From Ulota crispa (lineage: Eukaryota; Streptophyta; Bryopsida; Orthotrichales; Orthotrichaceae), in contig OY987246.1 of NCBI GenBank assembly GCA_963920765.1, forward strand, positions 13,760,868-13,824,867: a stretch of 64,000 nucleotides of DNA, in the 5' to 3' direction. Below, piece by piece: positions 38,759-48,931 of this stretch. The first letter of the stretch is position 1. Every line of letters begins with the position of its first letter. The notes beneath the pieces were generated by a model. It searched no databases. It saw nothing but the letters and a program-made list of their open reading frames with translations, and was not told the origin of the DNA. The position numbers and the translations under genes were made by a program.

Positions 38759-38972
38759 TTAAAACAAAGAGTGCAATAGAACAAAAAAGAGAGGTAACAT
38801 GCACATTAGGGAGAAAGAAGTAGCATGCCACAATATAACAAGCACCTAAAAATTGTGAATCAAGGCGTTTGTGTAATTTCTGAAAAACCAAGAGTATCTA
38901 TAAAAATATGGCAAACTTCATGAGTATCTATGTAAAAATGACAAACTTTAGGGGTATTCATGAAACTTTTCC

Positions 38973-40162
38973 TATTATATATAATAGAGATTGGAAAGTT
39001 GTCATAAATGTGTGGAGAAACGTGAAGAATAAAAACATCCACCCTCTTTAGTGACATACATTTTATAAGACTTTCCACATAGTTTTAAGCGATATAGATT
39101 TGTTTGTTGCAACCCGTCCTTTCTCATTGTTCGAACATTCCAAAAACCACTACCTTTTTACCTTTTACCTTTTAGAAATGCACGTCACAAGACATTTTCA
39201 TGTTCGAAGTACAAGTCAAACTACCGTAGTTGAGGTGCTTGTGTGAAAAATCACCATTGTGGGCCCGGGTTGGATGCGAATGAAGCTTTTGTAAAATGAA
39301 CGAGTCCAAGCCGCCAGAGCCAACTCTCGACTAAATTTCGTAAAAGGCAAAGGGAGTCCCCGAGCACCTTCAAGGGGAAGTTCTCGACGATGATCTGGCT
39401 CTACTTCTACTTCGGGGAAGATATGAATCAGACCTTCAACCTTTCAGGTTTTACGGAATCGAAGTATCCGCTTGAGGAGGATGCTGGGAAGTAGAAACAA
39501 ACCGGATACTACCTGATCGATCACTTTGCTGCTGATCGAAGCTCCGAAGCCAATTCGAGAGACAGTTGCCATCAGATTTTTGCATAATTGCGTTGCTCCT
39601 CGGCTGATTTTGAGTCCATATTTCAGGTGTAATTTCACAGGGCTTGTTGGGACTCCGGCAGCTCTAGTGTCGGAGGATTCGTGATGCTCATAGCTGCGGT
39701 TGTAGATTGAAGAACGTCGCATGTGTCTGTTCAGTCTCTACCCGGAACTGAAAGATTCGGTTTTTAGCTTTTACCCGGCCGGAGAGATTAAATTGTAACC
39801 CACGAGGTTCTTGTTGTTGCATCTTTTCACAATAGAGCTGGTGTCAGCTCAGACGCGAACTTGGCAGTGTGAATTGTGGGACAAAATTTGGAGTCAGAGA
39901 GAATGGAACAGGCTGTGGTGGTGGTCCTGCACAATACTACTGGAGCTGAATCCCGAGCTGAATTTGAAGATTCGAGTTTTCTGAAGAGTTTGTGGTTTGA
40001 GCTTGTTAGTTTCAACGGAGTAGATGGAATGACTTGTTGAGTGGGACGTTGACAGTCTTGATAGATAGGTCTGCAATCGATTGCTCTCGAGAGGTCACAA
40101 TGGCTGAGATTTTTGAACCAGAGATATTGAGGCATGTGAGAAAGCTGCCAAGGACTAGAATT
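38973..40162. other. Upstream region of the membrane protein gene
   Basis: From about 39240 the sequence is less AT-rich and unique, as expected for promoter and 5' untranslated region of the gene starting near 40163. A 92-codon frame on the minus strand (39444-39722) and frames around 39830-40130 have no recognisable motif. Confidence 0.45.
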
Positions 40163-43100
40163 ATGGGTGGCAAGAGGAGTAGTAATATTGTAAGCTTAGC
40201 AATGGTGTGTTTGTTGTGGGCAGAGCTAGTGCAGAGTCACGATGACAAGCACATGAGGAAATTATTAGAGGTTCTACCCAGCTCTCGTTCTCTCTATTCT
40301 AGTATCACTACTACTGCCGCAGCTGATGACACGGCCCATAGCGAATGGAAATTCGGTGAGTTACTTCCAGGCCAATTTCCAAACACCTTCAACACCATAT
40401 TTGTTAAATTGGGAAAAAGGATAATTTTGGGACTTTTGAATTTTGCATTTGTGAAAGTATTTTGGCAATTTGAAGTGATTTTTATGATAATCCCTTCAAT
40501 ACCCTACAAAAAAATCATCATAACATTCACTCGAAGTCACTAGAATACTCTCAAACAAGCAAAATTCAGAAGTCCCAAAATGTATCATTTTTCCCAATTT
40601 ATTGAATATGGAGTTCTTCCCGTTTGTTGAGCCTAGTTCACGGAGTGAGAAGTAGACTCGACAAACGTAACTTCAACTGATATTGAAGACGAACTTTGAT
40701 TGCTAGATTTGCGTATGCCGAGAGAACAGCCGTTATTTCCGAGCAAAACGCACCGAATGTTTGCTAATTTCACACTCATCAAGGTCATGTTTTAATAATT
40801 TCGGAAAATTTCATGGATACCCCTGACGTTTGTGATATTTGCATAGATATCCCTGCTTTTTCAGAACTTGCACAAATACCCTTGGACAGTCCATAATTTT
40901 GAAGTAAGGCATTTATTTGTTGTGCTCGTACTTCCTTCATGACCAATGTTGAAGAAGGGAATATAATGAAACATAAAAGAAGCAACGTGGACACTAAAAG
41001 GAAGAAGGGAAGTGGCATGCACATCAATAAAACAAACACCTGAAAATTTTGGTACAAAGGGTACTTGTGCAAATTTCTGAAAAAGCAGGGGTATCTATGC
41101 AAATATTGCAAACTCCAAGGGTATCCATGAAATTTTCACTTAATAGTACCACTGTACTTTCGTACAAGCAATTAGCAAATCAGCAAAACAAAATTCAAGA
41201 GGTGTGAAGTTCGTTGTGTCGCCGTTGTTGAAGTCTCTTGAAGAATTGCGTAGTTTCAAGTGAGCTAAGAAGCTGTGTGACTTACAGTTACAGTAAATGG
41301 TTTGATTGAGTTTCCTGAGGTTTCATTGGCAAACGCAGTTCATGGAAGAGCATTATTAGCCACTACCCATACGTCGAATTATAGGCCATTGGTACCGAGG
41401 GACGATCGTCTGGACCCGTTCGATAGCTTCAACCATTACCGCAAGGGATATGATGTCAAGAGCAAGCATTACTGGGGGGTGAGTAGCACTCATTCAATCC
41501 TTCCACTGATACATGCTCAGTTCATTTCGAGGGAAGTATGTCAACTTGCCATTTACCTGTATTTTATTTAAGGTATATCCACACTTGGTATTAGGAGGGG
41601 CATTAGCAATATGAATGCAATCTAAAGGTGTGTCCAAACGCATCTAATTTTCCTTCACTATTACCACTCTTAACACCAAGTGTGAACATACCCTTATTAG
41701 ATTGATTGCTATGGAGTCGTCACAGTGCCACTCAGAAGCATCCACATCAGATATGAGCTTGATCAGAAAGCACGGGAAGAAAAACATGTGCTCTACATAC
41801 TTTTGAGAAGCTTTGGTTTTTGAAGCTGATTCCGGTTTCTAAAGGATTGTGTGAATTGGATTGGGGATGGCAGTCTGGAGCTTTTACAGGAATCTCTGGG
41901 TATGCAATTGCGGTGGCATGGTTGGTGTTGGGACTGCTCCTCCTTCTTCTCATTTGCTGCTGCAAAGCGTGCCTCGGCAGGAAGAGGACACGCTCCAAGC
42001 AGCCTCGTTCCAGAGCTCACTACTGGGCTGCCTGCGTCGTCGTCTTCCTCCTCTCCGCCGTTGCAGTGTACGTGAGCCTTGAAATCCCGAGTGCACCGAC
42101 CTCACATATCATTAGGCTTCTGGGGCAGGGTTTTAATTTTTTGGTTTTCTGGCCAATGGCTGTGTGGCATTCTTCGAAAATTGTTTTGTAGCTTGCTGGC
42201 TCCAACCGGAGTTGAAGGTGGCTCCTATGTATGGATTTTTGCAGCATCATGGCTATTAATAATGAAATTAAGGAGAAGTCGGCACAGCTTTCTGACTTTT
42301 TGACGGTGCTTTTGGATCTGTCTTATCTGGCATCAATTCTCAATTTGATAAGAATTTTGTGAAAGCATAGGCTGTAATGCAATTTTCATTATTCCAATAT
42401 GGCATTTTTTGAAAAAAATTACCCCTTCTTTTTCTGTAGGCTTGAAGCTCACCTTTTTTTTCCGAGGCAATTGGCCCTTTAATTACCCTAAACCCTGGTT
42501 CTGGGGTGTCACTGGCCATGAAGTTGACAAAAAGTCTGTGGATGTGTGGTGGCAGTGGCTGCACCGTGGTGTTGTTCGTTGCTTGCAAGAAGTTCACCGC
42601 GCAGGCGTACACCGTGAAGGACGTGCTTGTAGAAGCAGCTCAAAACGCAACGACTGACATTTACAGCGTCAGCGACACTCTGGCGCATGTGAAAGACATT
42701 GTGTTGCCCTACAGCCCCGAGTTGTATGCCTCCTTGAAGTCCACGGAGACGAAGCTGAATAGTCTCGCCCTCGTGGTGAACAATAAAGTCTTCGTCAACA
42801 AGAAGATGTATCAGAAGATTTTCAAAATCATGTGAGCCATTCCTCCTCTTCCTTCTGTGGGTTCATCCTAAACCCTAAACTCTAATTTAAACCCTAATCA
42901 TAACCCTAATTTTAAACCCTAATTTTAATCCTGATGTCATTGCTGAATGGGATCATACGTTAGAGTGAAGCCTTACTGACAGTGTTGCGGTGATCTGTTG
43001 TCCAGAGAAATCGTGTTCCTCGTCGTGACGTCGTTGAATTTGCTACTCGTTGTACTTGGATTCGGTATGTTGCCAGCTTCCCTTTTCGGTTCCTTCTTAG

Positions 43101-46100
43101 GCTCGTTGAAATCCAGTGCAAATGCAACCCATGACATGACTTTTCTATAATACACAGTTTAGTGCAGAGCAGAGATCCTTTTAGCACATTTAGCAGTGTG
43201 TTTTAGGCACTTGAGAGCTAATTATGAAGATCATGCTTGGGATCACCACTGCAAACGACTAATCAGGAATTCGTTTTGCTGTTGACTGTGGGGTCATTTT
43301 TTGGGACCGCAGCATCAACGTTTTTACGGTGGAGGCGTTTTTTCTACCTGTAAGTGAGCCTTACACTCCCCAATCATTTTCTTAAACAATTGCATGCTTT
43401 TTGCTTAGTATATCTTTGTACAAATAATCATGTATTCCAATTACATTAAGTTGATCATAATGGGGTTTGGTTGTTCTTTAATAACTCAAGTATAACTTTG
43501 AATAAATGTAAAGTAATTTAGATAAATCATCATTTAGAAGAACTCTGTTTATTGTTCAGAGGGTGGATTTTGAATCACTTTGAGGTCAATTTTAGGTCAA
43601 ACAATTAGTTGATGGGCATTCGATTCCTGTAATCTTTATAATTACAATATGTACACTTAACCTTGGATAAGCGTATGCTACCTTGGGGTATCCGGGCTCC
43701 TTGTTACAGATCTTCACGTTGAATTGCTGTGATGTTCGATTCATTGACAACGATTGAGATAATTTACATCAGTTCACCTTGGCATTGGTTTAGTAATATT
43801 TTTAAAATTTGACCTAATGACTCGTTATGCCCCGTTGGGCTGTTGCATCATCAATAACTCACCAAGTCAATTTAATGGGGATCTTTCGAAAGGAACACTG
43901 GCATCCAACACTTTCATAGATTTGCAACAACGGAGTGCCCGAGACTCTCTGTCTATGCTTTTCTAAGGCTTTAGTTCCTTGCTTGCAGGATTATCGTGCT
44001 TACGTGGATTTTCATCGCCTTGAATTGGGTCATGTATGGGTTCTTCTTCAGTGTTCACTAGTAAGCTCCACCCTCCCTTCTTTTTCCGTGTAGTTCCTGC
44101 ATAGTTCTGAATCCAGCTTTTCCAAGACATCTTCTCTCTTGAACGATCCAGCATGGTTAGACTGTACAAAGTTCGTTTCAGGAATGTTAACAAAAGAGGT
44201 GATTTCTCTCTGGATGTTGTTGTCAGTTTGGCCGACGACACCTGCTTGGCTTTCAAAGAGTACCTTCAACAACCCCAGAACACAACGCTCGATGATTTGC
44301 TGCCGTGCGCCGACTTAGCTTCATCATCCACACAATACTTTCAAGTCCGGAAGTCCATGAAGACCGTCCTCACTTCGGTAAGCATCTCCAGATGAACATA
44401 TTCCATGGTCTCCTGTTTCTTATCCTTTCCTTTATTGATGTACTGCAAATCTTCAAGTTCAATCACGCAGCGCTTGAACCAGGTCAACCATCATGCATGG
44501 TTGTCACATTGGACCGCACGTCCGTCCGTTTGGCCATGCCCGTACGTTTGAAATGCCCAATTGAGCTCATGGTTAGTCTGATGTGGTCAACTCATAGTTG
44601 ACTTCAAAAAATGATAAAAAATGACAAAAAAAACTTACTTTGCACATGTTGATGACACTAATTGTTGTGTACTTGAAGTTAAAACATGGATTTAAAGCCA
44701 TATCAAGTACTAAAATGAAAAATAATAATTTGAAGGTCATAAATATTAAAATGCCCTAAAAAACAAAACAGACATCTGTCCGTTTTTGTGCGTCCTCCTA
44801 TGCTGTCCGAGAACCAAATCTTGCCCAAAGTAACAACCATGATACCATGTGCAGTTTTTGGGGAGAGTTCCGTGAGGAAAAACCTGAGGTTTCTAGATGA
44901 AGCAAGAGTATTCGAGATACTCCAAACAAGGAATGTAATTGTGGATTGGTTCTTGCCATGCAGGCCACTGCGCAATTTCAGTTTTACTCCGAGGGAGCTA
45001 CTTCGTTGACAGGGGTTTGTGATCCGATTGGTCCTGCGCCTGACTACAACTACACTGGCGTTTGTGCAAATGATACTCTACCGATTGGCGAACTCTCGGA
45101 AGTAAGTACTCCCTCTGTCCCTTTAAAAAGCTCCAAATCTGACACATTTCTTGTACCACTAAAAATCTCCCTTTTGCTGATTTCAAACGCTGAGAAAGCA
45201 TTTGCCATGTTCAATGATCTCATGGGGGTAATTTAAGCAATTAGAGAGCATTCCTGTCCTAGCAAGCTAGGCCTTGCCCATATGAGGTACTTTTGTTGTT
45301 ACTAATCTTTAAAATCATCAATAATGAGGAGCTGGCAGCATGCACAAATATGGTACTTTTTGCATGGAATTCGGATGCTTAAACGGCAACATCAAAACTG
45401 GAGATTTTGCACACATTTGGTAGATAGTATATTGATTCTAGAATGCATGTGTCACTAGCACAAAAACTAAAAACACAGTTAATCCTTTGCAAGGAAGCTT
45501 TTTGGATGTTTTTAGAGGGACAGAGGGAGTATATTTCTTTCTTCGCAGGTGGCTGCTTCTCCTGTTTTGTGTTGTATCGTCCCTCGCTGTTTAGATTGGC
45601 TTTATCAAAAGTGTTTCTGTTTCTCCTTGTCCCTCACAGATGAATGAATGACTCTTTTGCATGCAGCTTGTGAAGCCTTTTGTGTGCAACGGCACTCGAA
45701 GTGCTTGCTTAAGAATCTACCCATTCTATGTCAACCAATCTACTTACAACGAGATCAATGCAGTGACAAGTGGTAAGAGCTCAAAACAACCTATTTTCTT
45801 AGTGCTTTTGCGAATCAACAGTTCGCACTGAATACCTCTATAATCTTAACATTCTGTAATGCTTGTAAGGGTGTAATCTCTACTTTTGAGAATTGAACTG
45901 AATATCACGTGATGATGTCTGGCTCAAGATTTGACTGGCTTTCTAAACTGGAATAATATTGGTAATACCTATATGACCAAATGGCCCTAAACCGCAGCCT
46001 TCATTCATGTATATACGAGTTGAAATGAATTATTGAAAAAGCTTCTAGAAACAGCAGCATTACATACCAACAGAAAATAGAATCATTGAAAATAGTAAAA

Positions 46101-47410
46101 TTATGTTGTGGAAGTTCTATAATCAAATATTAGCTTCTTAAGTGCTCTTTTTATTATAAACTCAAGCATGTAGGGGTTAAACATTCTTAAACTATCATAT
46201 AGCTCCTATAACCTCTTTGTCATGCTACTTAGGGCAAGTGTGCCGAGCGTCCCAACACACAAACTGTAGCTCATTAGTCCGAAAGAATCATAATGATGGA
46301 TGTTTCAAAGCCTTTGTGGGCAGCAACTCTATCTCGAGCTCGACCTGCTTGACCCTACACAGCGCTGTTACAAAACGACTAACTTTAACATGACAACACA
46401 CACAAAAATTAACATTCTGAAAGAATCATAATGATGGACTTACAATTTTGGGTGCCGACTTTGAACATCCTTATGATCTCCTTGCCTATGTGCCATGCAG
46501 TTAAAGGCACTGTATGCTTTATTATGGCATGTACAGGCTTTTATTCGCTTATTGACTGAGATAAGGGGGGAAAAATAGATCTGTACTTTTTTTCAAAGCC
46601 CCTTCTGTGTTTACCTCAGAGAGGATACGAAACAGTCTTAGGTTGATCCCCTTAATAGCTAAAACTTCTTTCGAATTAATGAGCTACAGTTTGTGTGTTG
46701 GGACGCACACTTGCCCTGAATAGCATGACAACGAGGTTATAGGAGCTACATACAGCAAGCCAGTATACAAAACCTGAGCGTGCAAAACCATGCATGGGAT
46801 TGGATGGTGAAGTCCCATGCTCAGGTCTAGCTCTGTAAAGCATGTTATGACCTCTTTGTGAAAGAAAGTCAACGCTGTATTTGTTAATTCAGGAAGAAAG
46901 TGCAATTTTGGGACTTTGGGTTTTATGTTTTTAAGGGATTTATGATGATTTAGAGTAAATCTTATGATGATTTTTTCAAGACCAAATACCTTGAAGGAAT
47001 TATAAAAAATGCAAAATTTAGTATCCCAAAATTGGTTTTGGGAAAGATTTTTTCCCAAATTCATGAATATTGTGTTGAGTGTATATAATAAAACAGAGGA
47101 ATTGGATTTTTTGGTTGCAGCGTCGCAGAGCACGTTGGACGCGCTGCCATTGATGGAGGGGCTGACCAACTGCTCGCTGGTGACGAACCCCATCAAGACC
47201 ATGGTGAACCAGCGTTGTGGCCCGGCCAAGGTCGCCATCAACCGCATCTGGATCGCCTTCGCCGTCTTGTCCTCCGTCATGATCCTGCTCCTGGCGTTCT
47301 GGTGCTTGGCCAGGCGCCGCCATGTAGAGCCCAGCCACAACATCACCAGCATCACGCCGCAAGACTCGCAGCCTCCAACACCTGCCTCCTCCGCTCGCAC
47401 CTTCAAGTGA
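40163..47410 (+). CDS. Plant multi-pass plasma-membrane-type protein with Cys-rich loop, 11 exons, 566 aa
   Basis: Exons: 40163-40355, 41294-41478, 41874-42067, 42556-42831, 43006-43064, 43313-43349, 43989-44060, 44227-44377, 44964-45101, 45667-45772, 47121-47410; every junction keeps phase. The N-terminus MGGKRSSNIVSLAMVCLLWA looks like a signal peptide. Membrane segments fall near residues 136-156 (before CCCKAC), 178-200, 285-305, 315-335 and 513-533, with a long Cys-containing loop (TCLAFKEY, LDDLLPCADL) between the last two. KSKHYWG, the GCTVVLF/KKF step and LDDLLPC match the uncharacterised Arabidopsis family around At2g12400, whose overall topology resembles Tweety/prominin-like proteins; function unknown. 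An upstream in-frame ATG at 40100 would add 21 residues. The second exon has two usable acceptors six bases apart. Introns carry MITEs. Confidence 0.88.
40391..40615. mobile_element. M2 MITE in intron 1 of the membrane protein gene, 225 bp
   Basis: Left end AACACCATATTTGTTAAATTGG, right end CAATTTATTGAATATGGAGTT, flanked by CTTC on both sides (40387-40390 and 40616-40619). Confidence 0.88.
40801..41139. mobile_element. M1 (Mutator-like) MITE in intron 1, 339 bp
   Basis: The left end GGAAAATTTCATGGATACCC is mirrored by GGGTATCCATGAAATTTTC. The terminal repeats extend about 100 bp (CATAGATATCCCTGCTTTTTC; GAAAAAGCAGGGGTATCTATG). Flanks TTAATAATT and TTAATAGTA are an imperfect 9-bp duplication. 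Confidence 0.8.
42866..42932 (+). repeat. Degenerate telomere-like CCCTAA run in intron 4
   Basis: Words such as CCTAAACCCTAAAC, AAACCCTAATCATAACCC and AAACCCTAATTTT repeat imperfectly shortly after exon 4 of the membrane protein gene. Confidence 0.75.
45109..45529. mobile_element. Stowaway-type MITE in intron 9, 421 bp
   Basis: Ends CTCCCTCTGTCCCTTTAAA and TTTAGAGGGACAGAGGGAG, flanked by TA (45107-45108 and 45530-45531). This is the classic Stowaway (Tc1/mariner) terminal motif. Its left TA lies five bases inside the intron donor. A partial second copy is at 63805. Confidence 0.9.
46199..46750. mobile_element. Inverted-repeat element in intron 10, ~550 bp, arms ~75 bp
   Basis: TAGCTCCTATAACCTCTTTG and GGGCAAGTGTGCCGAGCGTC (left) return as GACGCACACTTGCCC and GAGGTTATAGGAGCTA (right). 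Copy-specific differences are few. Superfamily not assigned; boundaries approximate. Confidence 0.7.
46871..47076. mobile_element. M2 MITE in intron 10, 206 bp, next to the last exon
   Basis: Left end AACGCTGTATTTGTTAATTC, right end CATGAATATTGTGTT. It ends 44 bp before exon 11. A 4-bp duplication is not preserved (AGTC versus GAGT). Confidence 0.75.
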
Positions 47411-47919
47411 ATAATTATTCACCACCAATGCCGATTTGTGCACACAAAGGTAGGCACTCCCCCAATTTACAATTGGGAAAATTTCATGGACACTCCTGAA
47501 GTTTGCAATATTTTCATAGATACCCCTTTTTTTTTCAGAAATTACACAAGTACCCTTGGATAAAAAAATTTAGGAGTTTGTTTTGTTGTGCATGCCACTA
47601 CTCTTCTTCCTTTTTGCGCACATTACTTCTTTTTTGTTTCATTACATTCTCTTCTTCCATTGGTGAATGATCATTCATCATCAATGTTGATTTGTGCACA
47701 CACAGGTAGGGACTTACTCAATTTACAATTGGGAAAATTTCATGGATACCCCTGAAGTTTGCATAAAATTTACATGGATACCCCTGCTTTTTCAGAAATT
47801 ACATAAATGGCCTTGGACCAAAATTTTCAGGAGTTTGTTTTGTTGTGCATGCCACTACCCTTCTTCCTTTGTGCGCACGATGCTTCTTTTTGGTTTCATT
47901 ACATTCCCTTCTTCCACAT
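47408..47919. repeat. 256-bp tandem duplication covering the stop codon and 3' flank
   Basis: TGAATAATTATTCACCACCA at 47408 (TGA is the stop codon) recurs as TGAATGATCATTCATCATCA at 47664. The following sequence repeats in order, including CAATTTACAATTGGGAAA at 47463 and 47719. The duplication therefore copied the gene's first 3' untranslated bases and the left part of an M1 MITE, leaving a truncated MITE at 47475 and a complete one at 47731. Confidence 0.82.
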
Positions 47920-48054
47920 TGGTCATGAAGGAAGTACAAACACAACGAATAAATGCCTAAAAATTATGGTCCAAGGATATTTCTGTAATTTCTGAAAAAG
48001 TAGGGGTATTTATGTAAATATTATAAACTTTAGGGGTATCCATGGAATTTTCCC
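47731..48054. mobile_element. M1 (Mutator-like) MITE, 324 bp, 9-bp duplication
   Basis: Starts GGGAAAATTTCATGGATACC and ends GGTATCCATGGAATTTTCCC, flanked by TTTACAATT and TTTACGATT (47722-47730 and 48055-48063; 8 of 9 match). Long terminal repeats with a 9-bp duplication point to Mutator-like elements. Confidence 0.85.
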
Positions 48055-48063
48055 TTTACGATT

Positions 48064-48640
48064 ACTTACGTGTAGTTAGTTGCCTCCTCAAGTTCTAGCA
48101 CTGTTGGCAAATTAGCAAGGGTTCTATTGTACAAAGAATGCTTTGATTCAGAAGATTTTCTAAACCTGCTTCCTTTGACAATAGGTACATACGCCGACCA
48201 AACCATTGCTCAAGTGGCGGTTCGATTTTGGGGTACCCCTGCCTTACCAGCATTCAACCGCACTCCATGCTCATGCTCTGAAACTGAATCTGCTGAAGTA
48301 GACAAGGAGCAGCGCACCTGATTCATTATCGAGAATGTGTGGACTTCTGTAGAGGCTTTTTGTTGTTGTAACATATTACTAGTAATTATCTTCAAAAGAA
48401 GAGTTCAAACAAGCAAGGGCGTGAGCAAGAAACTTGTAGGATTAAAAATCATAGATCCTGGCAATGATACTCAAAGACCATCATCGGATTGTTGTAGACT
48501 GGAAAGTAGTAGATCCGAAACCCGTGGAATCTCGTAGGGAACTCACAGACCATCTTGGATCTTGGTAGATTACGAAATCATAGATCTGAATTAGGTAAGC
48601 AGCAAAATTCATGGATCTGAACACGGCCGTCATGCATACT
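48064..48640. other. 3' flank of the membrane protein gene
   Basis: No gene supported; short frames only. Words such as GATCTTGGTAGAT and GGATTGTTGTAGACT suggest an unresolved internal repeat around 48440-48620. Confidence 0.4.
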
Positions 48641-48931
48641 ATGCCATATTATGGAAAGAAGGAGGTAGCATTTTGTACTCCACCTTAAACCCAAAAAGTT
48701 ACCTTGAATCAGATTTGAAGGTATCAGATTCGGTCTGAGCCACTAAGATTTTTTCCCTCTCAAATTCCTCCTCTTAGATGAGGGCACCTGTACCAAAAAA
48801 AACGCTAGAGCTTGGTTTTAGGTGATCACCTAGAACCTTCAAAAGTCCCAAAAAGTACCATTTTATCGAGATTACATAATATGGTGTTTCACAAAAAGTA
48901 CCATTTTATCGAGATTACATAATATGGTGTT
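48641..48931. mobile_element. M2 MITE with a 43-bp terminal tandem duplication
   Basis: The left end ATGCCATATTATGG and right end AATATGGTGTTT match family M2, and the interior GGTAGCATTTTGTACTCCAC matches the copies at 34863 and 63266. The right terminal 43 bp (from AAAAAGTACCATTTTATCG) are present twice in tandem, at 48850 and 48893. Confidence 0.78.

Larger units (their letters stand above)
36842..38972. mobile_element. M1 (Mutator-like) MITE split by three later insertions
   Basis: The left part is 36842-37144, starting GGGAAAACTTC, and the right part 38759-38972, ending GAAACTTTTCC. Together they align with the intact M1 copies at 40801 and 47731. A CACTA MITE sits inside the left terminal repeat (TTCATGG|...|TGGATACCCC). 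Two TTAA elements lie back to back in the middle, at a TTAA corresponding to AATGTTGAAG in the intact copy. Confidence 0.8.

Noticed and set aside
42072-42074. Alternative donor TAC|GTGAGC for exon 3 of the membrane protein gene
   Set aside because: It would drop the conserved GCTVVLF segment. Using GCAGT|GTACGT at 42067 with the acceptor before 42556 restores the family's second membrane helix.
46684-47406. Longest open frame of the window (240 codons, minus strand)
   Set aside because: It runs antisense through exon 11 of the membrane protein gene and through an M2 MITE. It has no family motif, whereas the plus strand gives a phase-perfect conserved exon.
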